64,000 bases of DNA. Source: Candidatus Nitrosocosmicus sp. (lineage in GTDB: Archaea; Thermoproteota; Nitrososphaeria; Nitrososphaerales; Nitrososphaeraceae). Shown here in pieces: positions 19,962 to 30,539 of the stretch. The position numbers were made by a program, and so were the translations under genes. How positions within the stretch are numbered: position 1 is the first letter of the stretch; each line of letters starts with the position of its first letter. Location of the stretch: the NCBI GenBank assembly GCA_025934495.1, contig JAICXY010000003.1:1-64000 (forward strand), in the 5' to 3' direction. The notes beneath the pieces were generated by a model. It did not search any database. It saw only the letters and a list, made by a program, of their open reading frames with translations, and was not told the DNA's origin.

Positions 19962-21080
19962 TTGATATATCCATATAAATACAACCGGTTTCACAAATAT
20001 TTAATGGAGCAGCTACTTCGTACAATCAAACTTTTAGGAAATTGGTCTGCTAACCGCGTTATAGGAAGAAGGCGTCCATTAATTGCGGTCTTTAGTCTTA
20101 CACATTATTGTAATTTTTATTGCCCTATGTGTCCTTTTGGAGATTCGGATAAGGTTAGTCAAATTAAATTTGCAAAAAAAAATGATTTGAGTACAGAGCA
20201 ATGGAAATTAATTTTTGATAAGGTTTCAAAGAATTGTATTTGGTCCATTATAGAAGGGGGTGAACCAACTAGTCGCCCTGACTTTATGGATCTTGTTCGC
20301 CATATCTACAATTTAAAGCTCCCTATAACATTAATTACTAATTGTTCTTTACTTCATAAAATCGATCTAGTTGAATTGAAAAAATATATTCAATTTATTG
20401 TTTGTAGTATTGATTCTGTATTTGAGGATTCATATTGCAAAGTACGAGGCGTTCCCCCTCATATTTACCGAAAGGTAATAGAAAATTTACATCTTTTGAC
20501 AGAATATAAAGTACCACACTACTTTAACAGTGTCATAACCAAATATAATACTGAAGAATTCATTGACCAATCCTATTTTGATAAAGCATTGGAACTAGGC
20601 TCTAATGCTGTTTCTTTTACTTTTGTAGAAGATCGATCTGATGTTAATTACTCTTTGCTTCCAGATCAAAAGACGATGATCGATGTTTGTAAAAGTATAC
20701 TGGATTATAGAAAAAAACACTCTAATCCACAAATAATGATACCCTCGCAATATTTCGAGCAGATAATCGAAAATGGAAGAGGCCTTTTTGATGAATGCGG
20801 AGTATGGAAAAGTATATTTGTTAATGGCAATGGTACAGTTCTAGTCCCCTGTTGGAAGTTTAATAGTCCTCAAAATACTTATAATCTGTTGGAGCAAAGC
20901 ATAGATGAGATTTGGAGTGCACCCCAATGGGAGATTGCCAGAACATGTCATGACTGCAAAGTGCTAGGATGTATATGGTACTCTTCACAACCGGTAACTA
21001 CATTTGCAAAAAATTACATGACAGGTCTTTCAAAAATGATTTCACAGAACAAGCCTGAATATATAAAAGATACTCCGTAA
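19962..21080 (+). CDS. Radical SAM protein with C-terminal Cys cluster (SPASM-like)
   Basis: A 372-residue radical SAM enzyme. The [4Fe-4S]/SAM motif C-x3-C-x2-C is HYCNFYCPMCPF (Cys50, 54 and 57 counting from TTG 19962). It is followed by the usual IIEGGEPTSRPDF loop and the strand LPITLITNCSLL. The C-terminal third has Cys in DECGVWKS, LVPCWKF and CHDCKVLGC, as in SPASM-type auxiliary-cluster domains. An ATG at 20004 (residue 15) is an equally good start. The substrate cannot be told; the gene is monocistronic. Confidence 0.8.
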   Translation: MIYPYKYNRFHKYLMEQLLRTIKLLGNWSANRVIGRRRPLIAVFSLTHYCNFYCPMCPFGDSDKVSQIKFAKKNDLSTEQWKLIFDKVSKNCIWSIIEGGEPTSRPDFMDLVRHIYNLKLPITLITNCSLLHKIDLVELKKYIQFIVCSIDSVFEDSYCKVRGVPPHIYRKVIENLHLLTEYKVPHYFNSVITKYNTEEFIDQSYFDKALELGSNAVSFTFVEDRSDVNYSLLPDQKTMIDVCKSILDYRKKHSNPQIMIPSQYFEQIIENGRGLFDECGVWKSIFVNGNGTVLVPCWKFNSPQNTYNLLEQSIDEIWSAPQWEIARTCHDCKVLGCIWYSSQPVTTFAKNYMTGLSKMISQNKPEYIKDTP

Positions 21081-21334
21081 TGTTTTGAAATAAATTTTTA
21101 CTTTAATGGATAACTAATTTCTCCTATTTTATCATAAAAATCTAGTAGTTTAAAATTCTATTGTATTTATGTTTGTTAATCCATTCCAGAGAATGTTTAT
21201 TTAATTGTTATGGTTGTAGATTTGATCTTCAATTAAACTATAGTTTATAATCCCTTTATTACGGTAGAAACCCCTTTTTTATAAGTATTTCTTTCTATAT
21301 CTTTCAGGATCGAGCTTTGAGAATAATTGCATAT

Positions 21335-22750
21335 TTATTTTTGCTCTGGTTTCATTATCTCTTTTAAAACTCTGCCCGCTTCTTTTTCTTTCCACCATGT
21401 ATTACCAAATTTACTTTGCATATAAATCTCCAATTCGAATGCCCTTATGGCTGCAAGCAAATAACTTGGCACATACATTATTGAATCAGGTAATATATGA
21501 TGCAATAACCAATATTCCCCCGGCATCTCAAATCCCGTATATTCTTTGATAAGTTTAGAATATGCTTCGCTAGCTTGATCCAATGTAAAATTCTTTCGTC
21601 AGAATTTTAGATTCATTAAAGAATTTGCAGTTTAAAAGGTAATAAAAAATAAATCCATAAATATATTTCCAGAATTTAATTCATTAATTTTACTTGATCC
21701 ATCTGTGTCAACAAAATTTCTGCTAAAAAAATATGATTCTTTAAGCCCTTCAAAAAATATGGAGAATATTTCAATTATGCCATTAGACATTTGAGATTTA
21801 TCTCAATAATTGTTATCTTTGTCTATTGACGCAGCATGCACTGAATGAATACTTCCATGGAAACAAACCTGAAGATCAAAATATGGACTTGACTTGACTT
21901 TCGCTTTTGTATAATATACAGATATCCCCAGGTATTTTAACAAAAAAACACGCAGATGAAATACATTTATTCTTTCTATCTTCGCTATCAAAATGAATTT
22001 TTGATAAATCAAATTCTAAATTATTGAATAATTCTTTTACTTTATTGATTGGATCTCCCGATGAAAAATTATTTTCTATATCTACATAAACTTTAATTCT
22101 ATGATAATAAAATAATAATAGTATTCATATTCCCGATCTAGTAATTGTTTACTTATATCTATTAACGCCTCTCTAAAGGGTTTTTTAGATCTATTAACAA
22201 GTTATGTTATAAATCAACTAGTTTGTAATATAATATATTTTCATTTTCCAAATTTCCCGATAATGCACCTAGTTTGTCACTATCTTTTGATGCATTAATG
22301 GATTCATATGCTTCATAAGCTTGTCTTATGTCCAAACCCTCTTCTAATATTTGTGATATACTTTTAGTTTTTTCGATAAATTCATTAAATACTTTTTTTC
22401 TGGCTTGCTTGGGAATTTTTCTCAATACTATAGAACTGCCTACATCTATTCCTATTTACTGGAATTTATTTAATGAGTAAGTAGATGATATAATTTTTGT
22501 ATTTCTTGCTTTATGTTTTCTAAATACAATTTTATGGTCTTTGAATAGACCATACTTTCTATAGCGTTTACAAGTAGAGAACGTGGTTGAGAAAAGGAAT
22601 TAATAAAAATCCTGGAATTTGAGTTTCATCTCATCAAGGTTTTTAACTATTTCTTCATCATATACAAAACCACCACCATATTGTTTGTATTGTTCATCTG
22701 TATCTGGAACATAAAGGCTCTCAATCTTACACCATTGCTCAATGTTCAAT
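21335..22750 (-). pseudogene. Decayed gene, probably a zinc metallopeptidase
   Basis: The minus strand holds good coding pieces in changing frames: a 72-codon piece at 22207-22425 (KIPKQARKKVFNEFIEKTKS...), a piece around 21800-21860, and an 82-codon C-terminal piece at 21335-21583 ending WWKEKEAGRVLKEIM. Near 21840 it reads VCFHGSIHSVHAA, which resembles a damaged HExxH zinc motif as in M3-type peptidases, followed by SNGIIEIFSIFFEGL. A further piece near 22650-22730 reads VPDTDEQYKQYGGG. Several stops and shifts mean it is not functional. The peptidase assignment is inference. Confidence 0.5.
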
Positions 22751-23111
22751 ATTAAAGAAATTGGCTAAAGCAATATTAATCAAATGTTTTTTTAATTTCA
22801 ATTTTTTGTATCATGAAAGTTTTTTGAATAATGTTTAATTTTACCTGCAAATAAACTCACTCTTAAAATAAAAAATGCTGGAATATATTAGTACATGAAA
22901 AACAAATTTCTTACTTTTGCTAATTTAATCATAAAATAGAAATTTGTGTCTTCTATCTATTAGCAATATTTTCAATGCATTAATCTTTTTGATTGAAATA
23001 ATCTCTTGCAAATTGACATTATAAATAAAATGTCATACTTCTCTTTTGTAGATCTAATTTTATTTTATATTGACGATATTAAACATTGATAAATATTAAT
23101 TTAAGTATAAT
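22751..23111. other. AT-rich spacer
   Basis: About 360 bases between the decayed peptidase-like gene and the 3' end of the membrane-protein gene. Nothing recognised. Confidence 0.4.
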
Positions 23112-24296
23112 CTATTTATTATTTTTAATCAGTTTTTGCATAGTGTATCCTCCTATAAATGCAGAAAATAAAGAAATAGGAACAACAATAGGTAGAATGA
23201 TTGGAAATAGGATCTGTAGTAGAAATTCCTCTGTTCTAATATCACTTGATGGTTTAAAAAATCCACCGAAAATATCTGCAGTCCATGGAAAGAAAATAAT
23301 AATAAAAAATAAAGAAAGTAGCATCGAAGTAAACATATATCTTTTTCCATGATCGATAGAATTATTTATAGTACCAATTTTGTGATCATATTTTAAAAGA
23401 ATAATGTCTGCAGCAATTGCAGGCAATATATTTAATAGATAAAATGGAAATAGTCCCATAAAATACGAATTGGATATAATTGTAGCACTTGCTTGTATAG
23501 CAATAATTACAGCAGTTATTGAGGTAAAAATAAAAGGTATTTTAGAAGAATAAGATACCGCTGTTAAGCAAAGACTAATAATAAAAGGAATAAGAATAAT
23601 CGCCGCAAATATTGCAGTAAATGGTTCAGGATTAAAATCAAAATACTGTCCTTTTGAGAAAGGAAGAGTAAACAAAAGTATCATACCTACTGCAACCATT
23701 AGAAAGATTCCACATGATGTTACAAAACATGCCCTGGTAACAAAAGATAAAGAATTGGTTTTATAATGTCTATAAATTCCTATTAAACCACCTAAAGCTA
23801 TAAAAAGCATACCTGTTGCGAGTATAGAATGAGGCGGACTCATTAATCCATCAAATCCAAATTTAGTATGCCACCAAAAATCAAACGGTCCAGCAGTTAT
23901 TTGCAATATTTCTCCAATAATGGAGAGTTTGATGGGAAAAGGCAATACTTGAGATGAATTTGAAATATTTTGCATTAATAGCCTCAAATTGTTTTGATAT
24001 AGTTTTACGCGTGGGAAAAATAGTATTCGTAAAATTGTACTAATAATAGACAAAGCTACTCCACCATAAATTACAGTATGAGGCGGCGTTAAGAAGGATT
24101 CTACATTCTTGCTCCCGTGCCAAACAATATCCCAATTGGCACCACCTATCTGCATACCCACTCCAATACTTATAAGAAAATAAAGTAGCAATGAAGTTGG
24201 AAAAGATTTTGTTATAGTTGGGAAATCCATTTTTGGCATGAAATAATAAATATTTGAATGTCTATCTTCTAATTTATTTGTATTTTTACTAATCAT
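23112..24296 (-). CDS. Polytopic membrane protein with conserved Trp/His motifs
   Basis: A 394-residue integral membrane protein with about ten hydrophobic helices. Two repeat-like motifs stand out: NWDIVWHGS followed about 13 residues later by PPHTVIY, and then DFWWHTKFG followed by SPPHSIL. The repeated pattern W-(D/W)-x-W-H and PPH suggests two halves that place His residues near the membrane surface, as for metal or heme contact. I know similar 'WDxxWH...PPH' proteins only as uncharacterised. A start at Met22 (after MP in YYFMPKMDFP) is also possible. It stands alone. Confidence 0.7.
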   Translation of the reverse strand: MISKNTNKLEDRHSNIYYFMPKMDFPTITKSFPTSLLLYFLISIGVGMQIGGANWDIVWHGSKNVESFLTPPHTVIYGGVALSIISTILRILFFPRVKLYQNNLRLLMQNISNSSQVLPFPIKLSIIGEILQITAGPFDFWWHTKFGFDGLMSPPHSILATGMLFIALGGLIGIYRHYKTNSLSFVTRACFVTSCGIFLMVAVGMILLFTLPFSKGQYFDFNPEPFTAIFAAIILIPFIISLCLTAVSYSSKIPFIFTSITAVIIAIQASATIISNSYFMGLFPFYLLNILPAIAADIILLKYDHKIGTINNSIDHGKRYMFTSMLLSLFFIIIFFPWTADIFGGFFKPSSDIRTEEFLLQILFPIILPIVVPISLFSAFIGGYTMQKLIKNNK

Positions 24297-24879
24297 ATTC
24301 GATGTCTATATCATAATATAGAGGATTAAATAATTGAAAACTACTAATTTATAATTTTTTTATTTCAAATTAGTAGCTAAAATATAAAGTTAAAAACTAG
24401 ATTAAATAGATACAATTGAATTACTAAGAATGAAGAAGCATATTTATCTTTGATTTTTCATTTTTGAAAAACTTATCTTAACCTATTTTAATTAATTGCT
24501 TATACTTAATCTAATCCAACCACTAATTTGATTTGTTCTATCGACGTCTCTATATATATCATCTGTGATTATTGTTTGATCATTCTAGTGCTGATTGATA
24601 AAATCATTCGATTTCAATCCTCTTTTTAGAAGTATATCCATAGCCTTTACTGAATAAATTAAATTCATTCAATTGTTTCTTTTGCCATGTTCGTACAATT
24701 TTATATCATTGTAACCAAGGTCAGCCATCATATAAAGGAAGTCGTTAAGATATATCAAATACCTCCAACAAATAGATATCCTATTGTCTATAGTCTGGTA
24801 CAGATTTGTCGTGATAATTTGAATTATACCAACTCCAATTATATTAACAATTACTTGAGAATAACGACTCTAAATTTAG
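24297..24879. other. Spacer
   Basis: About 580 bases with no gene recognised. The part from about 24590 on may be decayed mobile DNA, but I could not align it to anything. Confidence 0.35.
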
Positions 24880-25542
24880 GATATAATTTCTTGTTATATT
24901 GATGAGCAAATAGATTTGGTCATTGTTTCACATGTTTTAGTGTATAATTCTACTTTCTTCGATATGGAAAGTAGTAGTAGTCTCAAAATTTTAAGTTCTA
25001 TCCTTAATGTAGTGCATCGTCCTTTCTTTAATGCTTTTCTCAAATGGAGAATAAAGATGATGTTTTAGTTTCAGAAACTGGCAAGCTTGTGGTGGTACCA
25101 TGTTCCTCCATCGGTTGAAACAGAGTGCTTACCATATTCCTTTAATAGGTTTGATATAAAATGCTCTGCTACAAACATATTTCGTTCTTTTGATATGTCC
25201 ATTGCAAGGATTTCTTTATGTTTTGGTTCTATAGTTACCCAAAGCCATATGTATTCAGAACCTACCCTTATTTGTGTTTCATCAACAATAAATTCATCAA
25301 CATTTGTTTTCCTGTAAACCAGTCTCTTTGGTTTATACTTTTGAATCCAATCTCTTATTACTGTGTGACTTTTGTGAACAAAATTGATAATTATATCACA
25401 GTACTCCCTAAATAAAGACCATTAAAATACAGATGTAAAGCATATGCTATACCCTTAAACTTTATACTATTTCTTGTCTTACCCATCATAACTTATGCAA
25501 GGAAGAAAACTATAGCTTTTTGCTTATATTTACAGAGCAGGT
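24880..25542 (-). mobile_element. Decayed IS6-type element
   Basis: The minus strand gives VDEFIVDETQIRVGSEYIWL and WVTIEPKHKEILAMDISKE, then YGKHSVSTDGGTWYHH, matching the DDE domain of the IS6-type relics at 37308-37994 and 42182-42868. The frame is broken after the second Asp region. The outer end near 25530 reads TTTACAGAGC, close to the family terminal repeat (inverse of GCTCTGTTAAC). The other end was not found. Confidence 0.65.
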
Positions 25543-25628
25543 CAAATAATTATATAATCCTTCCACTTTAGCATTGTAATGTTAATATACCATCGAGCCA
25601 TATTCATATAGAAGAAGGATATTGTGTA

Positions 25629-26249
25629 ATGTCAAATTTGATTTTACATAAAGCAAATGACAGTATATACAAAGATCCTTTAACATTTATAGACACAATA
25701 GATAATAGCAAACACATTGTACTTTGCTATGAGAACCTACAATATGGAAAAAAGATTCAGTTGAGATTTATAAAAAATGGATTGCAAAAGGGAGAAAATT
25801 GCATTTTTATAACATGTGATGATGATTCAGAATTGATTGAAAGTGAAATGATGAATTATGGCATCGATGTTGAGGGATTTTACAAAAAAGGCTTGTTAGA
25901 TGTTTGGAAAGCACCTAATATCATGGATCACTCTGACGAAGTTATTAGAGATGCTGAAGGAATCATAGATAAAGTATTTTATGGTCTTGCATCTCCCTTC
26001 CGTTTAGTGGCTAGAATGTTTGATAAAATAAAGACCGAAGAGCAAATTATTGCTAATACGGTTTTAGAACGATTATTCAACTCCAAATTTGAAAGGTTTA
26101 AGGGTTTACTTTTATGTCCTTACGATTTAAATAATAATCCTCTTGAATCTAATAGAAGATGGGTGGAGAGTATACTAGAAAATCATCATTCAGTCATTTT
26201 TATAACAGACGCTGTCGAAGAAGGGATAGCCTTTGATACAATTCAATAA
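25629..26249 (+). CDS. MEDS-domain sensory protein
   Basis: A 206-residue cytosolic protein that spans one MEDS domain (named after methanogen/methylotroph DcmR sensors), a RecA-like fold related to KaiC-type ATPases but usually without the P-loop. Typical pieces are HIVLCYENLQYGKK, KGENCIFITCDDD, GLLDVWKAPNI and FKGLLLCPYDL. No Walker A motif is seen. In archaea such proteins occur alone or fused to histidine kinases and are thought to bind a small ligand. A second MEDS protein lies at 53560-54108. Confidence 0.8.
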   Translation: MSNLILHKANDSIYKDPLTFIDTIDNSKHIVLCYENLQYGKKIQLRFIKNGLQKGENCIFITCDDDSELIESEMMNYGIDVEGFYKKGLLDVWKAPNIMDHSDEVIRDAEGIIDKVFYGLASPFRLVARMFDKIKTEEQIIANTVLERLFNSKFERFKGLLLCPYDLNNNPLESNRRWVESILENHHSVIFITDAVEEGIAFDTIQ

Positions 26250-26945
26250 TATCTTTTAATTTTCCAAATAATAGGTATTGTTTTCTTCCTTTTTTATAGC
26301 GTATTTTTTGAAGCATATAGCCACAATTGTTAACCATAATCTGATTCTTTACGGTATGTCTTTTCTTTTTGCCTGAATAGTACGCCTTGAGTTGTATCTT
26401 ATCAACAGATCTTGATATCTGTTGTTAGGTACAATCTATAAAAGTAAGAAAGCCTGGAAAATATTTTTCTACTTGTTCAGGAGTTCGGAGCCTCTTTGTA
26501 ATATTGTATACTTTCTGTGGGTCGGCAAACATTTTCTAATCATATTCAATATTCAATCTTTTGAATATCTCTCTGCAGATAGTACTCTTCTGATCCAAAT
26601 CAAATAAAAAGCCAGCAGAGTGTAGGTTATGTAAAGACGATAATGGACTACAAGCATTAGGAATCTATTTTTGATATCTAGGTTGAAAGGTCTGCCTGCG
26701 CCTATATCTCTTTCTCGATCTTTTCGTTTGGATGATAAAAGCGTGGTATCTCATGCTTATCATATTTTTTTATTATCTTCTCGTAAATATTATTAAATTC
26801 TGATTATGTTAGGCCAGTAAATGATTTGAAAAGTAGTAGTGGTTTTCTGGATAACAATAGTATGAAAGCAAAGAAAGAACAAATGATGGAGACCTAACGG
26901 CCATAAAGCTGTTTGTGATAATTATGCAAGAGATCTTATATCTTC
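26250..26945 (-). mobile_element. Decayed IS5-type transposase (family A), most complete copy
   Basis: The minus strand can be read, with shifts, from the N-terminal SFTGLTQSEFNNIYEK through RPFNLDIKNRFLMLVVHYRL, AGFLFDLDQKSTICREI, NITKRLRTPEQVEKYFPGFL and FIDCT to KKRHTVKNQIMVNNCGYM. These are standard IS5-type (DDE_Tnp_4) features, including the first catalytic Asp (FIDCT). The 3' third is missing. The right end near 26930 carries AATTATGCAAGAG. It lies directly after the MEDS gene's stop. Confidence 0.75.
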
Positions 26946-27184
26946 TTTTAATACATCAGGATTACTTGAAAGTATTTTCTAATGAATGCCGTTTAAAGTA
27001 TAGGTATAAAGAGTATATGGTATCTAAGTTTTGTTCTCTTCTTAACTGAAATAAAAGATAAAAGCAATAATTAATCTAAATCTTTTTCCTTTATTTTGCC
27101 AAGCCTTATAATATATAATTCATGTCCAATAGAATTGATACTTATTAATAAATGTTATTTGGTATATAATTATTAGTAATAAAA

Positions 27185-28630
27185 TTGGTTTATTTTTTAA
27201 ATTCTAATATAGAAATACCTTTATTACTATTATATGTGTTGGTAATCTCCTCACTTTCTTTTTTATTAGCGTCCTCTTTTAGATCTCGTTTATCAATACC
27301 TATAATAGAGAGACAGAGTGGATATTTTCTTGGACAATCTTTAAATCTCGAGGTAAATAATGACCAATCTTATATAAATGGAAAATATCAAATACTGAAT
27401 AAAGATCATAGCAACAATAAAACCTATACTTTTTTATCGAATTATAATTCTGAGAACGAAAATAACATTTATGTTAAAAATAGTTTATTTAAAGATTTAC
27501 CATTTATTAGTATTATTATTCCAGCAAGGAATGAAGAAAAACATATCAAAAAATGCTTGTTATCTTTATTATCTCAAGAATATCCTAATTTTGAAGTTAT
27601 TGCTGTAAATGATAATTCATCAGATAATACCTTAAAAATTATGGAAGATATCAAAAACAATAAATATTATAAAACTATCGGATTATCGTCAGAAAAATTA
27701 AAAATTATTTCTTTAAATGGAAAGCCTGAGAATTGGACTGGCAAGACATGGGCATCTCAAAATGGTTATATTCATAGCAACGGATCTATTTTACTTTTTA
27801 CTGATGCTGATACTTATTATGCTAAAAAGGATGTATTATTACAAACCGTTCTCTATATGAAAAATAAAAATTTAGATGTATTAACGGGTATTCCTTCACC
27901 TGAAAAATTGGATAATTTTTGGGCAAAGATAGCGATACCTTTATGGGACTCTATTAGCGTTTTATTTGGTGTTGATTCTGCGGATGTTAACAATCCGCAA
28001 TCAAAAATTGCCTATCTAATAGGATGTTTTTTTCTTATAAAGAAGGAAGTATTTATCGATATTGGAACATTCGAGTCTGTTCATGATGCAATACAGGAAG
28101 ATAAAGCATTAGGAGTAATTGTTAAAAAAAGAGGATACAAAATAAAACTTGTTAGACTAAAAGAAATGATTTATACTCTATGGGTCGATGACCTGACAAC
28201 ACTTTGGCATGGGATAGGAAGAACGTTGGCACCTCTTGTAATGAAAAATAGGATTAAAGTTATTTTAAATTTACTAATTATCTTTTTTGCTTCTGTATTA
28301 CCATTCATTCTTTTTCCTATTTTATTGTCAGCTAGTTTTGATAAATTACTATTTTTTCCAACGTTAAAGATTTCTTTTAATTTTAACTTATTTTTTATGC
28401 TCCTTGATCTGATACCTTGTGGAATAATGTTTATTTTGGTTTCAAGAAAATATAAAGAATATAGAACCGAACCATTGTTTTCTTTAACAATTATTTTTGC
28501 ATCGATCTTTGTAATTATTGCATGTATATATAATATTGTACCTTTAATAATATTTGGAAATACCAAACCTATCTTATGGCAAGGTAGAAAATATATATAT
28601 AACAAAAAACAGGAGGGATTTACTATATAG
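27185..28630 (+). CDS. Membrane glycosyltransferase family 2 (CrtQ-like)
   Basis: A 481-residue GT2 enzyme in the membrane. One helix at residues 10-30 precedes an Asn-rich linker; the catalytic domain starts near residue 107 with ISIIIPARNEEKHI, then EVIAVNDNSSDNT, the metal-binding TDAD (206-209), and QEDKALG (304-310) with the catalytic-base ED. Three or four helices follow at about 350-470. The order resembles carotenoid/lipid glycosyltransferases such as CrtQ and other hopene- or lipid-modifying GT2 enzymes. The acceptor is unknown. Start is TTG 27185; the gene stands alone. Confidence 0.8.
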   Translation: MVYFLNSNIEIPLLLLYVLVISSLSFLLASSFRSRLSIPIIERQSGYFLGQSLNLEVNNDQSYINGKYQILNKDHSNNKTYTFLSNYNSENENNIYVKNSLFKDLPFISIIIPARNEEKHIKKCLLSLLSQEYPNFEVIAVNDNSSDNTLKIMEDIKNNKYYKTIGLSSEKLKIISLNGKPENWTGKTWASQNGYIHSNGSILLFTDADTYYAKKDVLLQTVLYMKNKNLDVLTGIPSPEKLDNFWAKIAIPLWDSISVLFGVDSADVNNPQSKIAYLIGCFFLIKKEVFIDIGTFESVHDAIQEDKALGVIVKKRGYKIKLVRLKEMIYTLWVDDLTTLWHGIGRTLAPLVMKNRIKVILNLLIIFFASVLPFILFPILLSASFDKLLFFPTLKISFNFNLFFMLLDLIPCGIMFILVSRKYKEYRTEPLFSLTIIFASIFVIIACIYNIVPLIIFGNTKPILWQGRKYIYNKKQEGFTI

Positions 28631-29087
28631 CAATTTTAAGTATTTATCTATTTTGTATTATAAATTGTTGTGATATTATTGACGATATTATTTTGAAGAA
28701 TAAGTAGATGATTCAAATTAAAAAGAGAAAATCGCAAAATTAACACCTTGGTTAGACCCTGATCCAATATAGAAAATATTTGTACCATATAAACACATAA
28801 AAGAAAATTTTCGATGGAAAAGGTGCATATCTTTATTTGAATAATTTATTTATTAATTCTGATAAATTAAAATCAAATTACCTGTCATATTTGAGGAAAA
28901 CCTGAGAAAAAACTAATATTTTTAATCAAGTCGTCCTTTTATCAATCATAAAAATAATGTTATTTTTTGTCCGAATGATCATTTTATATTTCCCAATGAG
29001 AATTATCTTTCTTTGATAATAGAAGAAAAATATAGAGTACAGTATTACAAATTAATAAATCCGTATGTATTAATTTAGTATCTTCTT
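28631..29087. other. AT-rich spacer
   Basis: About 460 bases with no recognised feature. Confidence 0.4.
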
Positions 29088-29333
29088 TTGTATAATTTGA
29101 ATTTGAGCAAAGTACATAAGAAAAATTTTCGAAATGAGGGCGAAGATTATCTTTCTATTGGATATGTAGATACTACAAAATATTTGACAAAAAGCCAACG
29201 AAAAGAGGATAGTAAAAATAACTTTATTTGTAAATATTGCAAAAGGCGGCTTACCAATGCATTTGATTTAAAAGATCATATGCGGAATAAACATCTTCAA
29301 AAAATATCAAAAGAAAATATAAAAATTAAATAG
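29088..29333 (+). CDS. Small C2H2 zinc-finger protein
   Basis: An 81-residue basic protein with one C2H2 finger near the C-terminus: FICKYCKRRLTNAFDLKDHM followed by RNKH, giving C-x2-C-x12-H-x4-H. The N-terminal 45 residues are polar and have no known domain. Single C2H2 fingers are common in small archaeal proteins and are presumed nucleic-acid or protein binders. Start is TTG 29088; the next in-frame ATG lies too far into the finger. Confidence 0.7.
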   Translation: MYNLNLSKVHKKNFRNEGEDYLSIGYVDTTKYLTKSQRKEDSKNNFICKYCKRRLTNAFDLKDHMRNKHLQKISKENIKIK

Positions 29334-29433
29334 AATTAAATCAATTATTAATCTTGTTAATTGCTTCCAATTTATTAAAATGGTGGAATTATTTTAAAAG
29401 GGGATTTATTCAACTCTTTTATCATTTTCTTTA

Positions 29434-30396
29434 TTAAATATCTTCAATAAATGATTTTATTACTTCTGTCCATCCATCTCCAATATTTGTTTGATTATAT
29501 CCTCCACCGCCTAATGCGATTATTTTACCATTACAATATTTATGAGATAGTTTATGCAATTTATCTGCGGCATATGAATGTGATTTTGAAGTATATTGTA
29601 AATGGGTTAAAGGATCTCCTGCAATACCATCTGCACCGCACTGTAAAATTATCAGATCGGGTTTTGCGATATTATCAATGAATTCTTCAACAAATTTGAA
29701 TGCATTGATAAAATCATCATCATCTGAATTTGGATTTAAAGGCAAGTTTATTTTTGTACCTCTAGCGTTTCCAGATCCTATTTCTGCTTTATTGCCTGTA
29801 CCAGGATATAGATAACGACCATCTTCATGGATATCTGCAATAAACACATAGGGGTCTTTTTCAAATTCATAATAAACACCATCCCCATGATGAGCATCTA
29901 TATCGATATAGGCTATCCTAGATAAACCATATTTTTCTCTTGCAATCATGATCAAAATCCCTATATCATTAAATACACAAAAACCTCCGGCTGAATCTCT
30001 TCTTGCATGATGAAGACCGCCAATAGGATTAAATGCATGTAATATTCCATCTTTTTTCTCCATTACTAAATCCAATGCTTTGATACTTGTTCCAACCACA
30101 AAACAAGATGATTCAAAAATGCCATTAAAAGCGGGTGTGTCTCCTGAATCTAAAAAACCAGTCCCCTGTTTTGACGATTCCTTAACTAAATCAATATATC
30201 TTTTACCATGAAATAGTAAAAGATCTTTCTCATGTGAAATTTCTGGTCTTTCAATTTTTATTTTATTTGATTTATCAAGATTCGTTGAACTGAACTTTGA
30301 CCAAAAAGAGTATATTCTGTCAGAATTAAATGGATGGGATGAACCGAATCCATATTTTGCCAATTCGTTGCCGAAAAATACTACTGTTTTGCACAT
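29434..30396 (-). CDS. Histone-deacetylase-family amidohydrolase (AcuC-like)
   Basis: A 320-residue member of the arginase/deacetylase superfamily. The active site is complete: NPIGGLHHA (His129-His130), DIDAHHGDG (Asp167 and His169 zinc ligands), CGADG (Asp256 ligand) and GGGGYN (catalytic Tyr300). The family removes acetyl groups from lysines or acetylpolyamines. The open frame extends 42 codons upstream to 30522, but the conserved opening VVFFGNELAKYGFGSSHPFN begins just after the ATG at 30396, so I place the start there. Substrate could be acetylated chromatin protein (Alba or histone) or enzymes such as acetyl-CoA synthetase. Confidence 0.88.
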   Translation of the reverse strand: MCKTVVFFGNELAKYGFGSSHPFNSDRIYSFWSKFSSTNLDKSNKIKIERPEISHEKDLLLFHGKRYIDLVKESSKQGTGFLDSGDTPAFNGIFESSCFVVGTSIKALDLVMEKKDGILHAFNPIGGLHHARRDSAGGFCVFNDIGILIMIAREKYGLSRIAYIDIDAHHGDGVYYEFEKDPYVFIADIHEDGRYLYPGTGNKAEIGSGNARGTKINLPLNPNSDDDDFINAFKFVEEFIDNIAKPDLIILQCGADGIAGDPLTHLQYTSKSHSYAADKLHKLSHKYCNGKIIALGGGGYNQTNIGDGWTEVIKSFIEDI

Positions 30397-30539
30397 ATAT
30401 TTTATGATTTGCTTAACAAAGAGATTAAGATTTACCCCAAGGTGAATTGTATTTTGAATAATATTTATTCTTGTGCACAATTTTTCATCAATATCGATCG
30501 TATTACTCAACCGTGATGCCAAACCATACCAGGTTATGA

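Noticed and set aside
25087-25415. Two overlapping plus-strand frames
   Set aside because: They are shadows of the IS6-type transposase relic on the minus strand.
30397-30522. N-terminal extension of the HDAC-family protein
   Set aside because: The 42 extra codons show no similarity to the family; the conserved opening begins at ATG 30396.
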